DNA from: Neobacillus cucumis
GTDB lineage: Bacteria > Bacillota > Bacilli > Bacillales > Cytobacillaceae
Direction of reading: 5' to 3'
Assembly: GCF_016908975.1 (NCBI RefSeq)
Contig: NZ_JAFBEX010000002.1
Coordinates: forward strand, 248,001-312,000
Length of the DNA: 64,000 nucleotides
Shown here: positions 45,495 to 53,267 of the stretch, one piece after another
Numbering within the stretch: the first letter of the stretch is position 1
How the letters are laid out: each line of letters begins with the position of its first letter
Notes under the pieces: generated by a model
What the model was told of the DNA's origin: nothing
The model's input: the letters and a program-made list of their open reading frames with translations, nothing else
The model's database searches: none
Position numbers and translations under genes: made by a program

Positions 45495-45778
45495 CCATTA
45501 ATGTTTTCTGAAATAATTTTTTTCTTATTCGCTATAATTATATCAATTAAGAACCAAACAAATAGAGCAGGAATGTATCTTACAAACCCCCATACAAATC
45601 CATTTAGTAAAGAGTTTATGACTAAAATTATAATACCCGAACCAATAAAAGACACAAAGATTAATGTTTTTCCTTCTAGAGACTTAACAAGCATTTTCCT
45701 TACTAAAAAATAAAAGATAAATGCAGCAACTAAACATCCTAAACTTGAACCAACTATGCCTATTATTTGAGCAACCAT
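45491..45778 (-). CDS. Small membrane protein, unknown
   Basis: A 95-residue protein with three predicted membrane helices: about 3-25 (IIGIVGSSLGCLVAAFIFYFL), 38-60 (TLIFVSFIGSGIIILVINSLL) and 64-82 (VWGFVRYIPALFVWFLIDII), and a lysine-rich tail. No family recognised. Ribosome site GGGGGGAAGG before ATG 45778; own terminator. Confidence 0.6.
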   Translation of the reverse strand: MVAQIIGIVGSSLGCLVAAFIFYFLVRKMLVKSLEGKTLIFVSFIGSGIIILVINSLLNGFVWGFVRYIPALFVWFLIDIIIANKKKIISENING

Positions 45779-46297
45779 AACCTTCCCCCCACCACTCTTC
45801 TATTAATTAAAATTATACCATGTGAGGGAAAATATTCCATTATCTATTTTTAAAAGGTAAATTATCATTCATGCTTTATTCCGTTTCTGTTTATCTAATT
45901 CAAGTACTATCAGCGATGCAGATATGGGAACTTTGAAGAGTGTAGACCACATCCAGAATTATGGTTTTCATAGCTTCTTCACATCCTGTTTATGCGATAT
46001 AAAAATTTCTTATAAGTAAATATAATTATTTGGTATTTTATTTTTTTCTATTACTGCATTATCCTTAATGTAAGCAATCTATCATTCTATAAATGAAAGT
46101 GACAAAACAAAGGAATAACCCTCGTTACGGAGCTATCGGAAATAGAATAAAGAAAATCCTTGGGAAATTTCATCTATCCAAATCATAGCATGTCAGGGTA
46201 GTCAGATTTCAAAGGAGAAATCATTAAGATTAGATGTTAGCCAAGTTGTGAAAAAACATCCTTAACATAAAAATGTGAAAAAGTGAGGAATTTTTGA
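45779..46297. other. Intergenic region
   Basis: 519 bp. Includes a 31-codon frame at 46094-46189 with KQRNNPRYGAIGNR, no clear ribosome site, perhaps a relic. No RNA motif or hairpin terminator seen. Confidence 0.35.
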
Positions 46298-46459
46298 ATG
46301 TGGAATATTACTGTGTTTAATAATGGAAAAGATTTAAGAATGTATGAGTTTAACACTGAAAAAGAAGCAAAAAATTTCCTTGAAAGTATTCAAGGTAATA
46401 AGATTCTAACACAGATTGTTTACTTTAATGATCCATGTTACGAGTTAATAACTAATTGA
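46298..46459 (+). CDS. Small protein of 53 residues, unknown
   Basis: ATG 46298 behind AGGA. It begins MWNITVFNNGKDLRMYEFNT and continues with an amphipathic helix EKEAKNFLESIQG and strand ILTQIVYFNDPCYELIT. The beta-beta-alpha-beta style and the good codon pattern suggest a real small cytoplasmic protein. I do not recognise the family. Confidence 0.5.
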   Translation: MWNITVFNNGKDLRMYEFNTEKEAKNFLESIQGNKILTQIVYFNDPCYELITN

Positions 46460-46520
46460 ATTCCCCCTAGTACAGGGTAAATGACATTTAAATTTGTTGA
46501 TGGAGTTGGTTGGTTTGGTA

Positions 46521-47318
46521 ATGCAGTTATTACAAAAAACACAGACACTAGTTCGTTATCAGAATCATAGTGGTAAAAAATATTATGGAATTGTTGAGGA
46601 TAATGAAATTTTACAATTGTCCAGTAATTTTAATGAAATTGTAAACAATGAATTAAATTACGATGGAATAAAAGTTAAATTTAGTGATGTGAAAATTTTG
46701 GAGCCTGTAGCACCCTCAAAAGTGATTAATTTCGGATGGACATATGCGGAACACGCGAAGGAGACTGGGGGAAAGGCAAATCTGAAAGAGCCATTTTTGT
46801 TTTTAAAGCCGACAACTTCATTGATTCCAAACGGTGGGGATATTATTCTTCCGTCAAGTGATTTAACAAAACAGGTGGAGATGGAAGGGGAAGTAGCACT
46901 CATTATCGGCAAGCGTGGCAAAAATATAAAAGAAGAAGATGCATTGGATTATGTTTTTGGCTGTACCATATTTAATGACGTGACTGCAAGAGATCTTACA
47001 AAAATGGATCCACAGTTTACACGCGGAAAAGGTTTCGACACTTTTGGCCCATTGGGTCCGTGGATTGTGACAGGTATAGATCCAACCAATTTACGCATTG
47101 TTACCAAGTTAAACGGCAAAATCGTTCAAGAGGGTAATACCAATCAGATGTCACTTTCCATACCTTTTCTGATTAGTTGGATTTCAAAAGTTATGACACT
47201 TGAACCAGGTGATGTTTTGGCTACTGGTTCCCCTTCTGGCAGTTGTCCAATGAAAACAGGCGACTTCGTTTCTGTAGAAGTAGAGAATATCGGTAAGCTA
47301 AGTAATTATGTAAAATAG
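46521..47318 (+). CDS. Fumarylacetoacetate hydrolase family protein
   Basis: A roughly 265-residue FAH-fold enzyme. Core motifs: PLKPTTSLIPNGGDIILP-like FLFLKPTTSLIPNGG, QVEMEGEVALIIGKRGKNI (metal glutamates), FGCTIFNDVTARDL, FTRGKGFDTFGPLGPWIVTG and LEPGDVLATGSPSG. The family covers acylpyruvases, oxaloacetate decarboxylase and homoprotocatechuate isomerase/decarboxylases; the substrate cannot be resolved. The first codons are unusual: the family normally starts ...VRYQ close to the Met, and no clear ribosome site exists, so I take ATG 46521 with TTG 46494 as the alternative. Confidence 0.82.
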   Translation: MQLLQKTQTLVRYQNHSGKKYYGIVEDNEILQLSSNFNEIVNNELNYDGIKVKFSDVKILEPVAPSKVINFGWTYAEHAKETGGKANLKEPFLFLKPTTSLIPNGGDIILPSSDLTKQVEMEGEVALIIGKRGKNIKEEDALDYVFGCTIFNDVTARDLTKMDPQFTRGKGFDTFGPLGPWIVTGIDPTNLRIVTKLNGKIVQEGNTNQMSLSIPFLISWISKVMTLEPGDVLATGSPSGSCPMKTGDFVSVEVENIGKLSNYVK

Positions 47319-47577
47319 AAAAAAAGTGATGAATGAGGTTGCCTGGGGTATCAAATTAAGTTTAAAGTTCCTAAATCTCTTTCATAAACAGCTAGACTAA
47401 AAATAGACCAAATAACAGAGGATGATTCAAGAAAAAACCGCCATTTTTTCCAAAAAAATGGAAATAAAATCAGATGGAAATGTTAGATATTTCGCACGAT
47501 ATTTATCTTGATAATGAACCCCTGCTTGTACTATGATTATTTAGAAAAGTAAATAAGTGGGAAGGTAGGGGGATGTT

Positions 47578-47841
47578 GTGAAAAAACTTTGTGTTATTTT
47601 TCTCTCAGCGGGATTGGTACTCGGTTTTTCTTTTGTTTCTGCGAACAGTGCAGATGCTGCAGCCAAAAAGTTTAAAAATTGTACTGAATTGAACAATAGT
47701 TATAAGGGCGGTGTAGCACGTTCATCATCTGTAAAAAATAAAGGTGGAAAAACAAAATATAAACCTTATGTTTCACAGGCTCTGTATGACGCAAATAGTT
47801 CATTGGATCGAGATAAAGATTTTATTGCTTGTGAAAAATAA
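47578..47841 (+). CDS. Secreted Excalibur calcium-binding domain protein
   Basis: An 87-residue protein starting GTG 47578 after GTAGGGGG. Signal peptide to about residue 28 (cleavage near ADAAA). Mature part KKFKNCTELNNSYKGGVARS and the Excalibur signature SLDRDKDFIACE at the end (D-x-D-x-D-x-x-x-C-E, one glycine missing). The domain often tails extracellular nucleases; here it stands alone. Function unknown. Confidence 0.8.
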   Translation: MKKLCVIFLSAGLVLGFSFVSANSADAAAKKFKNCTELNNSYKGGVARSSSVKNKGGKTKYKPYVSQALYDANSSLDRDKDFIACEK

Positions 47842-47848
47842 AAACTAG

Positions 47849-47881
47849 AAGAAGCGCTCATGATTATGGGGGCTTTTTGTG
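47849..47881 (+). terminator. Terminator of the Excalibur gene
   Basis: AGCGCTCAT-GATT-ATGGGGGCT (G-U pairs) followed by TTTTT. Confidence 0.55.
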
Positions 47882-48099
47882 TATTAGAAAAAACGTCAAA
47901 GCAATACCCCTACGGGATTATCTTTTGTGTTTGACAGTAGCCTGCTTTTATAACAGTATTAGACATCGAAAGTTTAATCCCATAAATATCAAGGAACATT
48001 AAAATATGGGTTGGGTCTAAATTATATGGTAAACCTTATCACTGGTAAATGATGATTTTTAGAAAAAATAAAATAATTATTAAAGTGAACCATTTATTC

Positions 48100-48384
48100 T
48101 TATCCTTTTCTTCCTTTCCTAAAACCCAAGTAAAAAATTCCTAAACTATATGAAACAAACCCGAACATAATCATAATAACTTTCTTATGCAAATTCCATA
48201 GTAAAGCCATACTGGAAATAAAAGTTCCTTTTGTATGTAGATAATAGAGATAGACAATTAGTAGGGATAGGGAAATAAGAAAGCCAACCTTAAGTAAAAG
48301 AAAAAAATTAAAATTTTCTAGAAAAGTTGCTTTCTTTTTCTTCTTTTTTGAAGAATATTTTTTTATTGTTCCTGTTTCAGGCAT
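48100..48384 (-). CDS. Small two-helix membrane protein, unknown
   Basis: A 94-residue protein from ATG 48384 with GGAGGAG upstream (an extended frame to 48438 has no ribosome site). Lysine-rich N-terminus (SSKKKKKKATF), helices at about 30-50 (FLLLKVGFLISLSLLIVYLYYL) and 68-86 (KVIMIMFGFVSYSLGIFYLGF), basic tail. Family not recognised. Confidence 0.55.
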   Translation of the reverse strand: MPETGTIKKYSSKKKKKKATFLENFNFFLLLKVGFLISLSLLIVYLYYLHTKGTFISSMALLWNLHKKVIMIMFGFVSYSLGIFYLGFRKGRKG

Positions 48385-48445
48385 AAAATTCTCCTCCGAT
48401 TTTGATAGAAAATGAAAGCTTATTATTAATTCCAACACAGTTTTG

Positions 48446-48571
48446 GTTCGCTTTCGGATTAAAGGTCAAAAACATATACTAGAAAAGATAAAAAAGGGTG
48501 ACTTTTCTAACACGGACATAGCCATCATGCATATAAAAGGCATCGCTAACGACAATACCCTTAGTGAGGTA
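48446..48571 (+). pseudogene. Possible fragment of a GerA-family germination protein
   Basis: The frame reads RIKGQKHILEKIKKGDFSNT, then DIAIMHIKGIANDNTLSEV. GerA-type A subunits carry a similar block (R-I-K-x-x-x-L-x-x-x-x-x-x-G-x-x-T-x-T-D-V-A-x-x-Y-I-x-G-I-A-N). Only about 42 residues match, without start or membrane part. Weakly supported. Confidence 0.4.
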
Positions 48572-49020
48572 GCCAATTTGTTTCCTCCCTTAACTTCACT
48601 TAATCCTTTCATTATATCACTCTTAATTTTTGGGGGTAATATACTTTTTTGAAAATTATAAATATAACCTTGGTAGGTTATTGACTTTTTTATAGTATAA
48701 TTTTAGAATTTGTGTATGCGAAAATGATATATGCTCCTTAGAATCGGTGAAAACAGAGATTGAAATGATTGTTTGTTAGACTTTCAATCAGAGATGTGTT
48801 TTTTAAAAAAAAATGTTTAAAATTCTTATTAATTATTGACATGCATCATTATTCTGTTACGTTAAGATGCAAGTTCCATTATTCAGAAAAATTAGCCATG
48901 TAGACGCACATGTATAAACTATTCCGATAATGTAAAGGTTAGACTAGAGCAATTGAAGAGTCTTTGGACTATTAATATTTAACTTTATAATTTTTAGTAT
49001 TTCAAGAGAGGACTTTTGAT
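48572..49020. other. Intergenic region upstream of hisJ
   Basis: 449 bp. A TTGACA at 48837 and an inverted GCATC/GATGC pair lie about 180 bases before hisJ; no matching -10 is clear. No T-box. Confidence 0.4.
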
Positions 49021-49881
49021 ATGGGACATGAATTTTTTCAAAAGGGGCGAGATGGACATACCCACACTCACTTTTGTAAGCATGGGTCGGAGGAGAACGC
49101 AGAACTCTATATTATTGAAGCGATCAAGAAAGGATTTCAGCAATATAGTTTTACCGAACATCCCCCACTGCCTTTTGAACTGACACAAACCATTCCGAAT
49201 GGACAATGGCTAGTAGATGAATTAGCTATGTCAATGAACGAGTTGAAAGATTACTTTAAAATAGGTAAAGAATTGAAAGATAAGTATCAAGAGAAAATTG
49301 ATATTTTAGTGGGTTTAGAAGTTGACTTTATATCTGGAATGGAATCATTCACACGGGACTTGTTAGACAGTCATGAACTAGAGGATGGGTTATTATCTGT
49401 CCACTTTCTTCCTGGTAAAGATGGTTGGAGATGTGTGGATTTCTCGGCAGAGGATTTTCAAGATGGGTTGGTCAAGTATTATGGCAGTGTAGAGAAAGTT
49501 TATGATGCTTATTATGAGATGGTAGAGGAGAGCATTGAGGCGAATTTGGGCCCTAACAAGCCTTCTAGGATTGGGCATCTCACGTTAATCCATAAGTATC
49601 AAGATTTTGTAAGACCTAAAGATCCTAATTACGATCGGGAGCATATAACCAAAATTCTCTCTAAGGTTAAACAGAGCGGAATGGAACTCGATGTCAATTT
49701 GGCCGGTCTTTTTCAACCGATGTGCAAAGAAATCTATCCTCCGATATGGGTAATCGAAGAAGCGGTGAAGTTGGGGGTTCCGCTTGTGTATGGATCAGAT
49801 TCACATAAAGTGGAACATGTAGGTAGAGGGTATGATTATTTTATTGAAATAATGAATCAGTTGGCCATGAAACCATTTTAA
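49021..49881 (+). CDS. hisJ: Histidinol-phosphatase, PHP type (HisJ)
   Basis: A 286-residue PHP-domain enzyme. Metal motifs: RDGHTHTHFCKHG, YSFTEHPPLP, VGLEVDFI, LSVHFLPGK, RIGHLTLIHKY and VYGSDSHKVEHVG. This is the PHP family histidinol-phosphatase of bacilli (B. subtilis HisJ, about 268 residues), the dephosphorylation step before histidinol dehydrogenase. No other his genes are adjacent. ATG 49021 has AGAGAGG nine bases before it. Confidence 0.85.
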   Translation: MGHEFFQKGRDGHTHTHFCKHGSEENAELYIIEAIKKGFQQYSFTEHPPLPFELTQTIPNGQWLVDELAMSMNELKDYFKIGKELKDKYQEKIDILVGLEVDFISGMESFTRDLLDSHELEDGLLSVHFLPGKDGWRCVDFSAEDFQDGLVKYYGSVEKVYDAYYEMVEESIEANLGPNKPSRIGHLTLIHKYQDFVRPKDPNYDREHITKILSKVKQSGMELDVNLAGLFQPMCKEIYPPIWVIEEAVKLGVPLVYGSDSHKVEHVGRGYDYFIEIMNQLAMKPF

Positions 49882-49980
49882 TGAGTTTTGTCAATTATCA
49901 GGAATTTTTATAGAATTTTGAAATTGACGAAATATTTATGGCAGATGGGACCGAACAGTTGATTAAAGCCTGTTTTAAAT

Positions 49981-50029
49981 TTAAAAAACACCCCGTAAAT
50001 GTAAGTTTAGTGTCTATCATTTACGGGGC
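49981..50029 (-). terminator. Strong terminator, minus strand
   Basis: CCCCGTAAATG paired with CATTTACGGGG; on the minus strand it is followed by TGTTTTTTAAA. It faces the decayed CAP and lectin genes at 50041-50666. Confidence 0.75.
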
Positions 50030-50040
50030 AGTTCACCTTC

Positions 50041-50110
50041 TAGGCTGTCTTTTATTTTCGAAGTGACCCTCGCGTTTCATCCATGCATTGACAACTTCTC
50101 TAACGAGGGG
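50041..50110 (-). pseudogene. Second CAP-domain fragment
   Basis: The minus strand reads REVVNAWMKREGHFENKRQ, the conserved EVVNxWMxSxGHRxNI block of CAP/SCP proteins and the same block as in the fragment at 29294-29488. It is only about 20 codons long. Confidence 0.6.
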
Positions 50111-50127
50111 CAATCCTTATGGCCACC

Positions 50128-50666
50128 TCAGCGAATTTCTAAAAGCCACCTCAAGTCATTGTCGTCCCGGCCCTCAAAGCCCGTTACCTCTTGTTGATCA
50201 GCCGTCCATTTCGGATTACTGTGTCCGCCGTGGGAGTGGAGGGTATGGTTGGTGTTCACATAAACTAGTCGGGTTGTTACCTGCCCATATCCGGGAATAT
50301 TAGCTATAGTATTAACGAAGTTGTTTGGAAATAAGAACCCGTGAACTGCTGGGTCAAAACCAAGCTTTTGAAAATGGCGCCATGTTCTCGAGTCCCAGCG
50401 CGCATTTAAATCACCGCATTCCCATCGTCCTGAAGGATGAGATAGGCCCCGTCGTTCCCCGCGGTACCAGAGGACCAGACCTACTGCCCATTTGCTTTAC
50501 AAACAACAAGGCAGCCATCGTTCCGCATGATTGCTTTTACAGCACCGCTGCCATTGGTGCCAGACGCCCTTCCATCACCCTGCATAATCAGAAATGCTCG
50601 CCCGATGTTCGCGTTTAGCCGCTGGTTTGCCTGCAGTTCTTGCCCTGGTTGAAGCTGGTTGGTCAT
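50128..50666 (-). pseudogene. Decayed mannose-lectin (B-lectin) / MIR-like domain protein
   Basis: From ATG 50666 the minus strand reads MTNQLQPGQELQANQRLNAN, FLIMQGDG, MRNDGCLVV, then TAG, VWSSGTAGNDGAYLILQDDG, NAVI and TAA: the bulb-type lectin repeat (Q-x-D-x-N-x-V). A frame change leads into ARWDSRTWRHFQKLGFDPAV, FPNNFVNTIANIPGYGQVTT, then LVYVNTNHTLHSHGGH and QQEVTGFEGRDDND, which resembles a MIR/beta-trefoil unit (VNTGxxLHSH...QQEVTxxxxxDxND). At least two nonsense or frameshift lesions and probably an internal deletion. GC content is visibly higher than the surroundings. An intact protein would be a multi-domain surface or secreted lectin. Confidence 0.7.
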
Positions 50667-50930
50667 CCTACTATTACTCCATTATAAAAGATTTACTTAC
50701 TTTTTAGGCTTGTATACAGCACTAAGTGTTTGGTAGGTATTACACATCCATACAGTTTTCTGTCAGTTTCACCATAGACTGTTTATGATTCGAGTGCAAA
50801 ACTAATTGTGGGAGGAGTTGTCGAAATATTCCTCTTACTTGAATTGAAAAATGGTAATAGTTTCTGAAAAACATGTACATTTGATTAACTACTATATATA
50901 ATTGCTTTAGCATAAAAAAATAGATTACAT
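50667..50930. other. Intergenic region before the cobalamin riboswitch
   Basis: 264 bp, AT-rich. It should hold the cob operon promoter. No gene is supported. Confidence 0.4.
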
Positions 50931-51092
50931 AAACAGGTGCTAAAATCATTAAAGATTATTAGCTTAATAGGGAAGTTGGTTGAAATCCAACGCGGTCCCG
51001 CCACTGTAAATGGGAGCATCCTATAATGGCCACTGTCTTAAGATGGGAAGGTATAGGAAGCGATGATCATGAGCCAGGAGACCTACCTGTTT
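50931..51092 (+). ncRNA. Cobalamin (AdoCbl) riboswitch
   Basis: P1 pairing AAACAGGT/ACCTGTTT closes the element. Inside are GGGAAGTTGGTTGAAATCC, the B12-box region ACGCGGTCCCGCCACTGTAA and GAGCCAGGAGACCT, the conserved signature of the class. It controls the operon from btuF to cbiA. Confidence 0.95.
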
Positions 51093-51171
51093 ATTCAAGC
51101 CAAAACCTACGAGGATAGGAATGTGTGGCATGCTGGACTCTTTACGTTTCGTATTAGAATCTACTCATACC

Positions 51172-51211
51172 AACATCTCCATGTCTTAATGGAGATGTTT
51201 TTTGTTTTTAG
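51172..51211 (+). terminator. Riboswitch expression platform terminator
   Basis: ACATCTCCAT paired with ATGGAGATGT, followed by TTTTTGTTTTT, 70 bases before btuF. Cobalamin binding should favour it. Confidence 0.8.
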
Positions 51212-51277
51212 CTATCAAGTGTCATTGGCAAGATTTATTTTCATTATGCTGCAAAATCAAAATTAGGGGGAAAAAAG

Positions 51278-52237
51278 ATGAAGAAATGGTATTCATTATT
51301 GCTGGTTGTTTTATTAACAATAGGCGTGCTTGCAGGTTGTGCTGGAACAACCAAACCGAACGAGGAAGGAAATCAGGCGAAAACAGAAAATACAACAGCC
51401 ACCTTTCCAGTAACCATTAAGGATGCTTTAGGGAACAAGGTTTTGATGAAGCAAAAGCCTGAGAAAATTGTATCACTAATGCCAAGCAATACGGAGATTG
51501 CCTATGCATTAGGCTTAGGAAAGGAAATTGTGGGAGTCTCGGATTATGATAATTATCCAAAAGATACTCTAAAAAAAGAAAAAATCGGCGGACAGCAATT
51601 TAATACAGAGAAAATCATTGCATTAAAACCAAACCTAGTTTTGGCGCATGCCTCATCTGCTTCGATCGCGAAGGATGCCCTTCAGCAACTTCGCGATGCA
51701 GGAATTCCGGTTCTGGTTGTTGCTAATGCACAAAACTTTGAACAGGTTTATAACTCTATTGAGATGATCGGGAAGGCAACTGGTGAAACAAAAAAAGCGG
51801 AAGAAGTCATTAAGGGCATGAAGGATAAATTGGCGGACATTAAGGCAAAGGCATCATCCATAAAGGAAAAGAAAAAAGTGTATATGGAAGTAGCTCCTGC
51901 ACCCGATATCTATACAACAGGAAAAAATACGTTTATGGACGAAATGCTTACAACCATTCATGCTGACAATGTAGCGAACGATCAACAAGGTTGGATTAAA
52001 GTTGATCAGGAAGCGATTATTCAAAAAAATCCTGATGTTATCATCACTACATATGGTTATTATGTAAAGAATCCTACCCAACAGGTGTTAGCAAGAAAGG
52101 GCTGGGAGAATGTGAATGCGGTAAAAAATAAACAGGTAATTGATATTAATTCAGACCTTGTCGACCGCCCTGGCCCAAGGGTTGTTGAAGGAGTAGAGGA
52201 GCTTGCTAAGGCAATTTATCCGGACGTTTTTAAATAA
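51278..52237 (+). CDS. btuF: Cobalamin/cobinamide ABC transporter binding lipoprotein BtuF
   Basis: A 319-residue lipoprotein (lipobox VLAGC, C21) of the helical-backbone metal/cobalamin-binding type. Motifs: ATFPVTIKDALGNKVLM, KIVSLMPSNTEIAYALGLGKEIVGVS (typical PSxTExxxALG loop), MKDKLADIKAK, and KNPDVIITTYGYYV. It should capture corrinoids outside the membrane and pass them to BtuCD. First gene after the riboswitch, ribosome site AGGGGGAAAA. Confidence 0.88.
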   Translation: MKKWYSLLLVVLLTIGVLAGCAGTTKPNEEGNQAKTENTTATFPVTIKDALGNKVLMKQKPEKIVSLMPSNTEIAYALGLGKEIVGVSDYDNYPKDTLKKEKIGGQQFNTEKIIALKPNLVLAHASSASIAKDALQQLRDAGIPVLVVANAQNFEQVYNSIEMIGKATGETKKAEEVIKGMKDKLADIKAKASSIKEKKKVYMEVAPAPDIYTTGKNTFMDEMLTTIHADNVANDQQGWIKVDQEAIIQKNPDVIITTYGYYVKNPTQQVLARKGWENVNAVKNKQVIDINSDLVDRPGPRVVEGVEELAKAIYPDVFK

Positions 52238-53264
52238 TAAATATAGTGCCTATCTAACTGCAGGAATCTTTCTGCTCCTGTCAATTCTATTGGGTACATC
52301 CATTGGTACGGTAAATGTGCCAATTCCAACGATTATAAAAATAATCGAAGCGAAACTTTTTGGATTTGTTTCTCTGGAACGAATTGATCCCATGTTCATC
52401 AACATCGTCTTGGATATTCGTCTACCCCGAGTGATCTTATCCGGTCTTGTCGGGGCTGCTCTTGCTGTTGCAGGAGCGGCCTTTCAAGGCTTATTAAGAA
52501 ACCCGTTGGCCGACCCTTATACACTGGGGGTCTCATCCGGTGCATCGGTCGGGGCGGTCATCACATTGTTCTTTCAACTTTCGATTCCATTTATTGGTTC
52601 TTTTACTCTCCCATTTGTAAGTATTGTTTTTTCACTTGTTACCATCGTTTTTGTTCTAGTCTTCGCACGAAAAATGGAGCGTTCCATGAGAGTGGAAACC
52701 ATTATTTTAACAGGAATTATTTTCAGCTCCTTTCTTGGGGCTCTAATTTCCTTAATGATTGCTTTAACGGGTGATGAACTAAGGCAAATTATCAGCTGGC
52801 TTTTGGGCAGCGTTTCAATGCGAGGCTGGGAGTATATCAAGATTATCCTGCCATTTCTTATTATTGGATCGGTCATTTTGATGATGAATGCAAAAGAATT
52901 AAATGCAATGTCGTTCGGAGAAGAGAAGGCACAGAATTTAGGAGTCAATATCCAAAGCAGAAAATTGATGATTTTAATCTCCGGTTCCATCCTAACGGGG
53001 GCGTCTGTAGCTGTTTCCGGAACCATCGGATTTGTAGGGCTTGTCATTCCACATATGGCGAGATTATGTTGGGGTCCGGACCATAAGCACCTTTTGCCAT
53101 TATCGATTTTAACCGGAAGCGGGTTTTTAATCATTGCGGATCTCATTTCAAGGACGATCATTTCTCCGACTGAATTACCGATTGGAGTGATCACCGCTTT
53201 AATTGGTGCACCGGTCTTTGCTATCATTCTTTTACAAAGAAAAAGGAAGGAAAGAAGTGGATAA
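52203..53264 (+). CDS. btuC: Cobalamin ABC transporter permease BtuC
   Basis: A 353-residue FecCD/BtuC-type permease with about ten membrane segments. Signatures: LDIRLPRVILSGLVGAALAVAGAAFQGLLRNPLADPYTLGVSSGASVGA at about 70-118 and TIGFVGLVIPHMARL at about 275-289. TTG 52203 lies inside the end of btuF (35-base overlap), behind AAGGAG, so translation is coupled. Confidence 0.9.
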   Translation: MLRQFIRTFLNNKYSAYLTAGIFLLLSILLGTSIGTVNVPIPTIIKIIEAKLFGFVSLERIDPMFINIVLDIRLPRVILSGLVGAALAVAGAAFQGLLRNPLADPYTLGVSSGASVGAVITLFFQLSIPFIGSFTLPFVSIVFSLVTIVFVLVFARKMERSMRVETIILTGIIFSSFLGALISLMIALTGDELRQIISWLLGSVSMRGWEYIKIILPFLIIGSVILMMNAKELNAMSFGEEKAQNLGVNIQSRKLMILISGSILTGASVAVSGTIGFVGLVIPHMARLCWGPDHKHLLPLSILTGSGFLIIADLISRTIISPTELPIGVITALIGAPVFAIILLQRKRKERSG

Positions 53265-53267
53265 GAA

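Noticed and set aside
46094..46189. 31-codon frame reading KQRNNPRYGAIGNR
   Set aside because: Resembles a small bacillar protein start, but it lacks a ribosome site and ends early; left as a possible relic.
47445..47475. CCATTTTTT/AAAAAATGG inverted repeat
   Set aside because: No GC-rich stem or T-run after it; likely a chance AT palindrome.
50088..50618. Two plus-strand frames (71 and 97 codons)
   Set aside because: Antisense to the lectin pseudogene, whose protein matches are on the minus strand.
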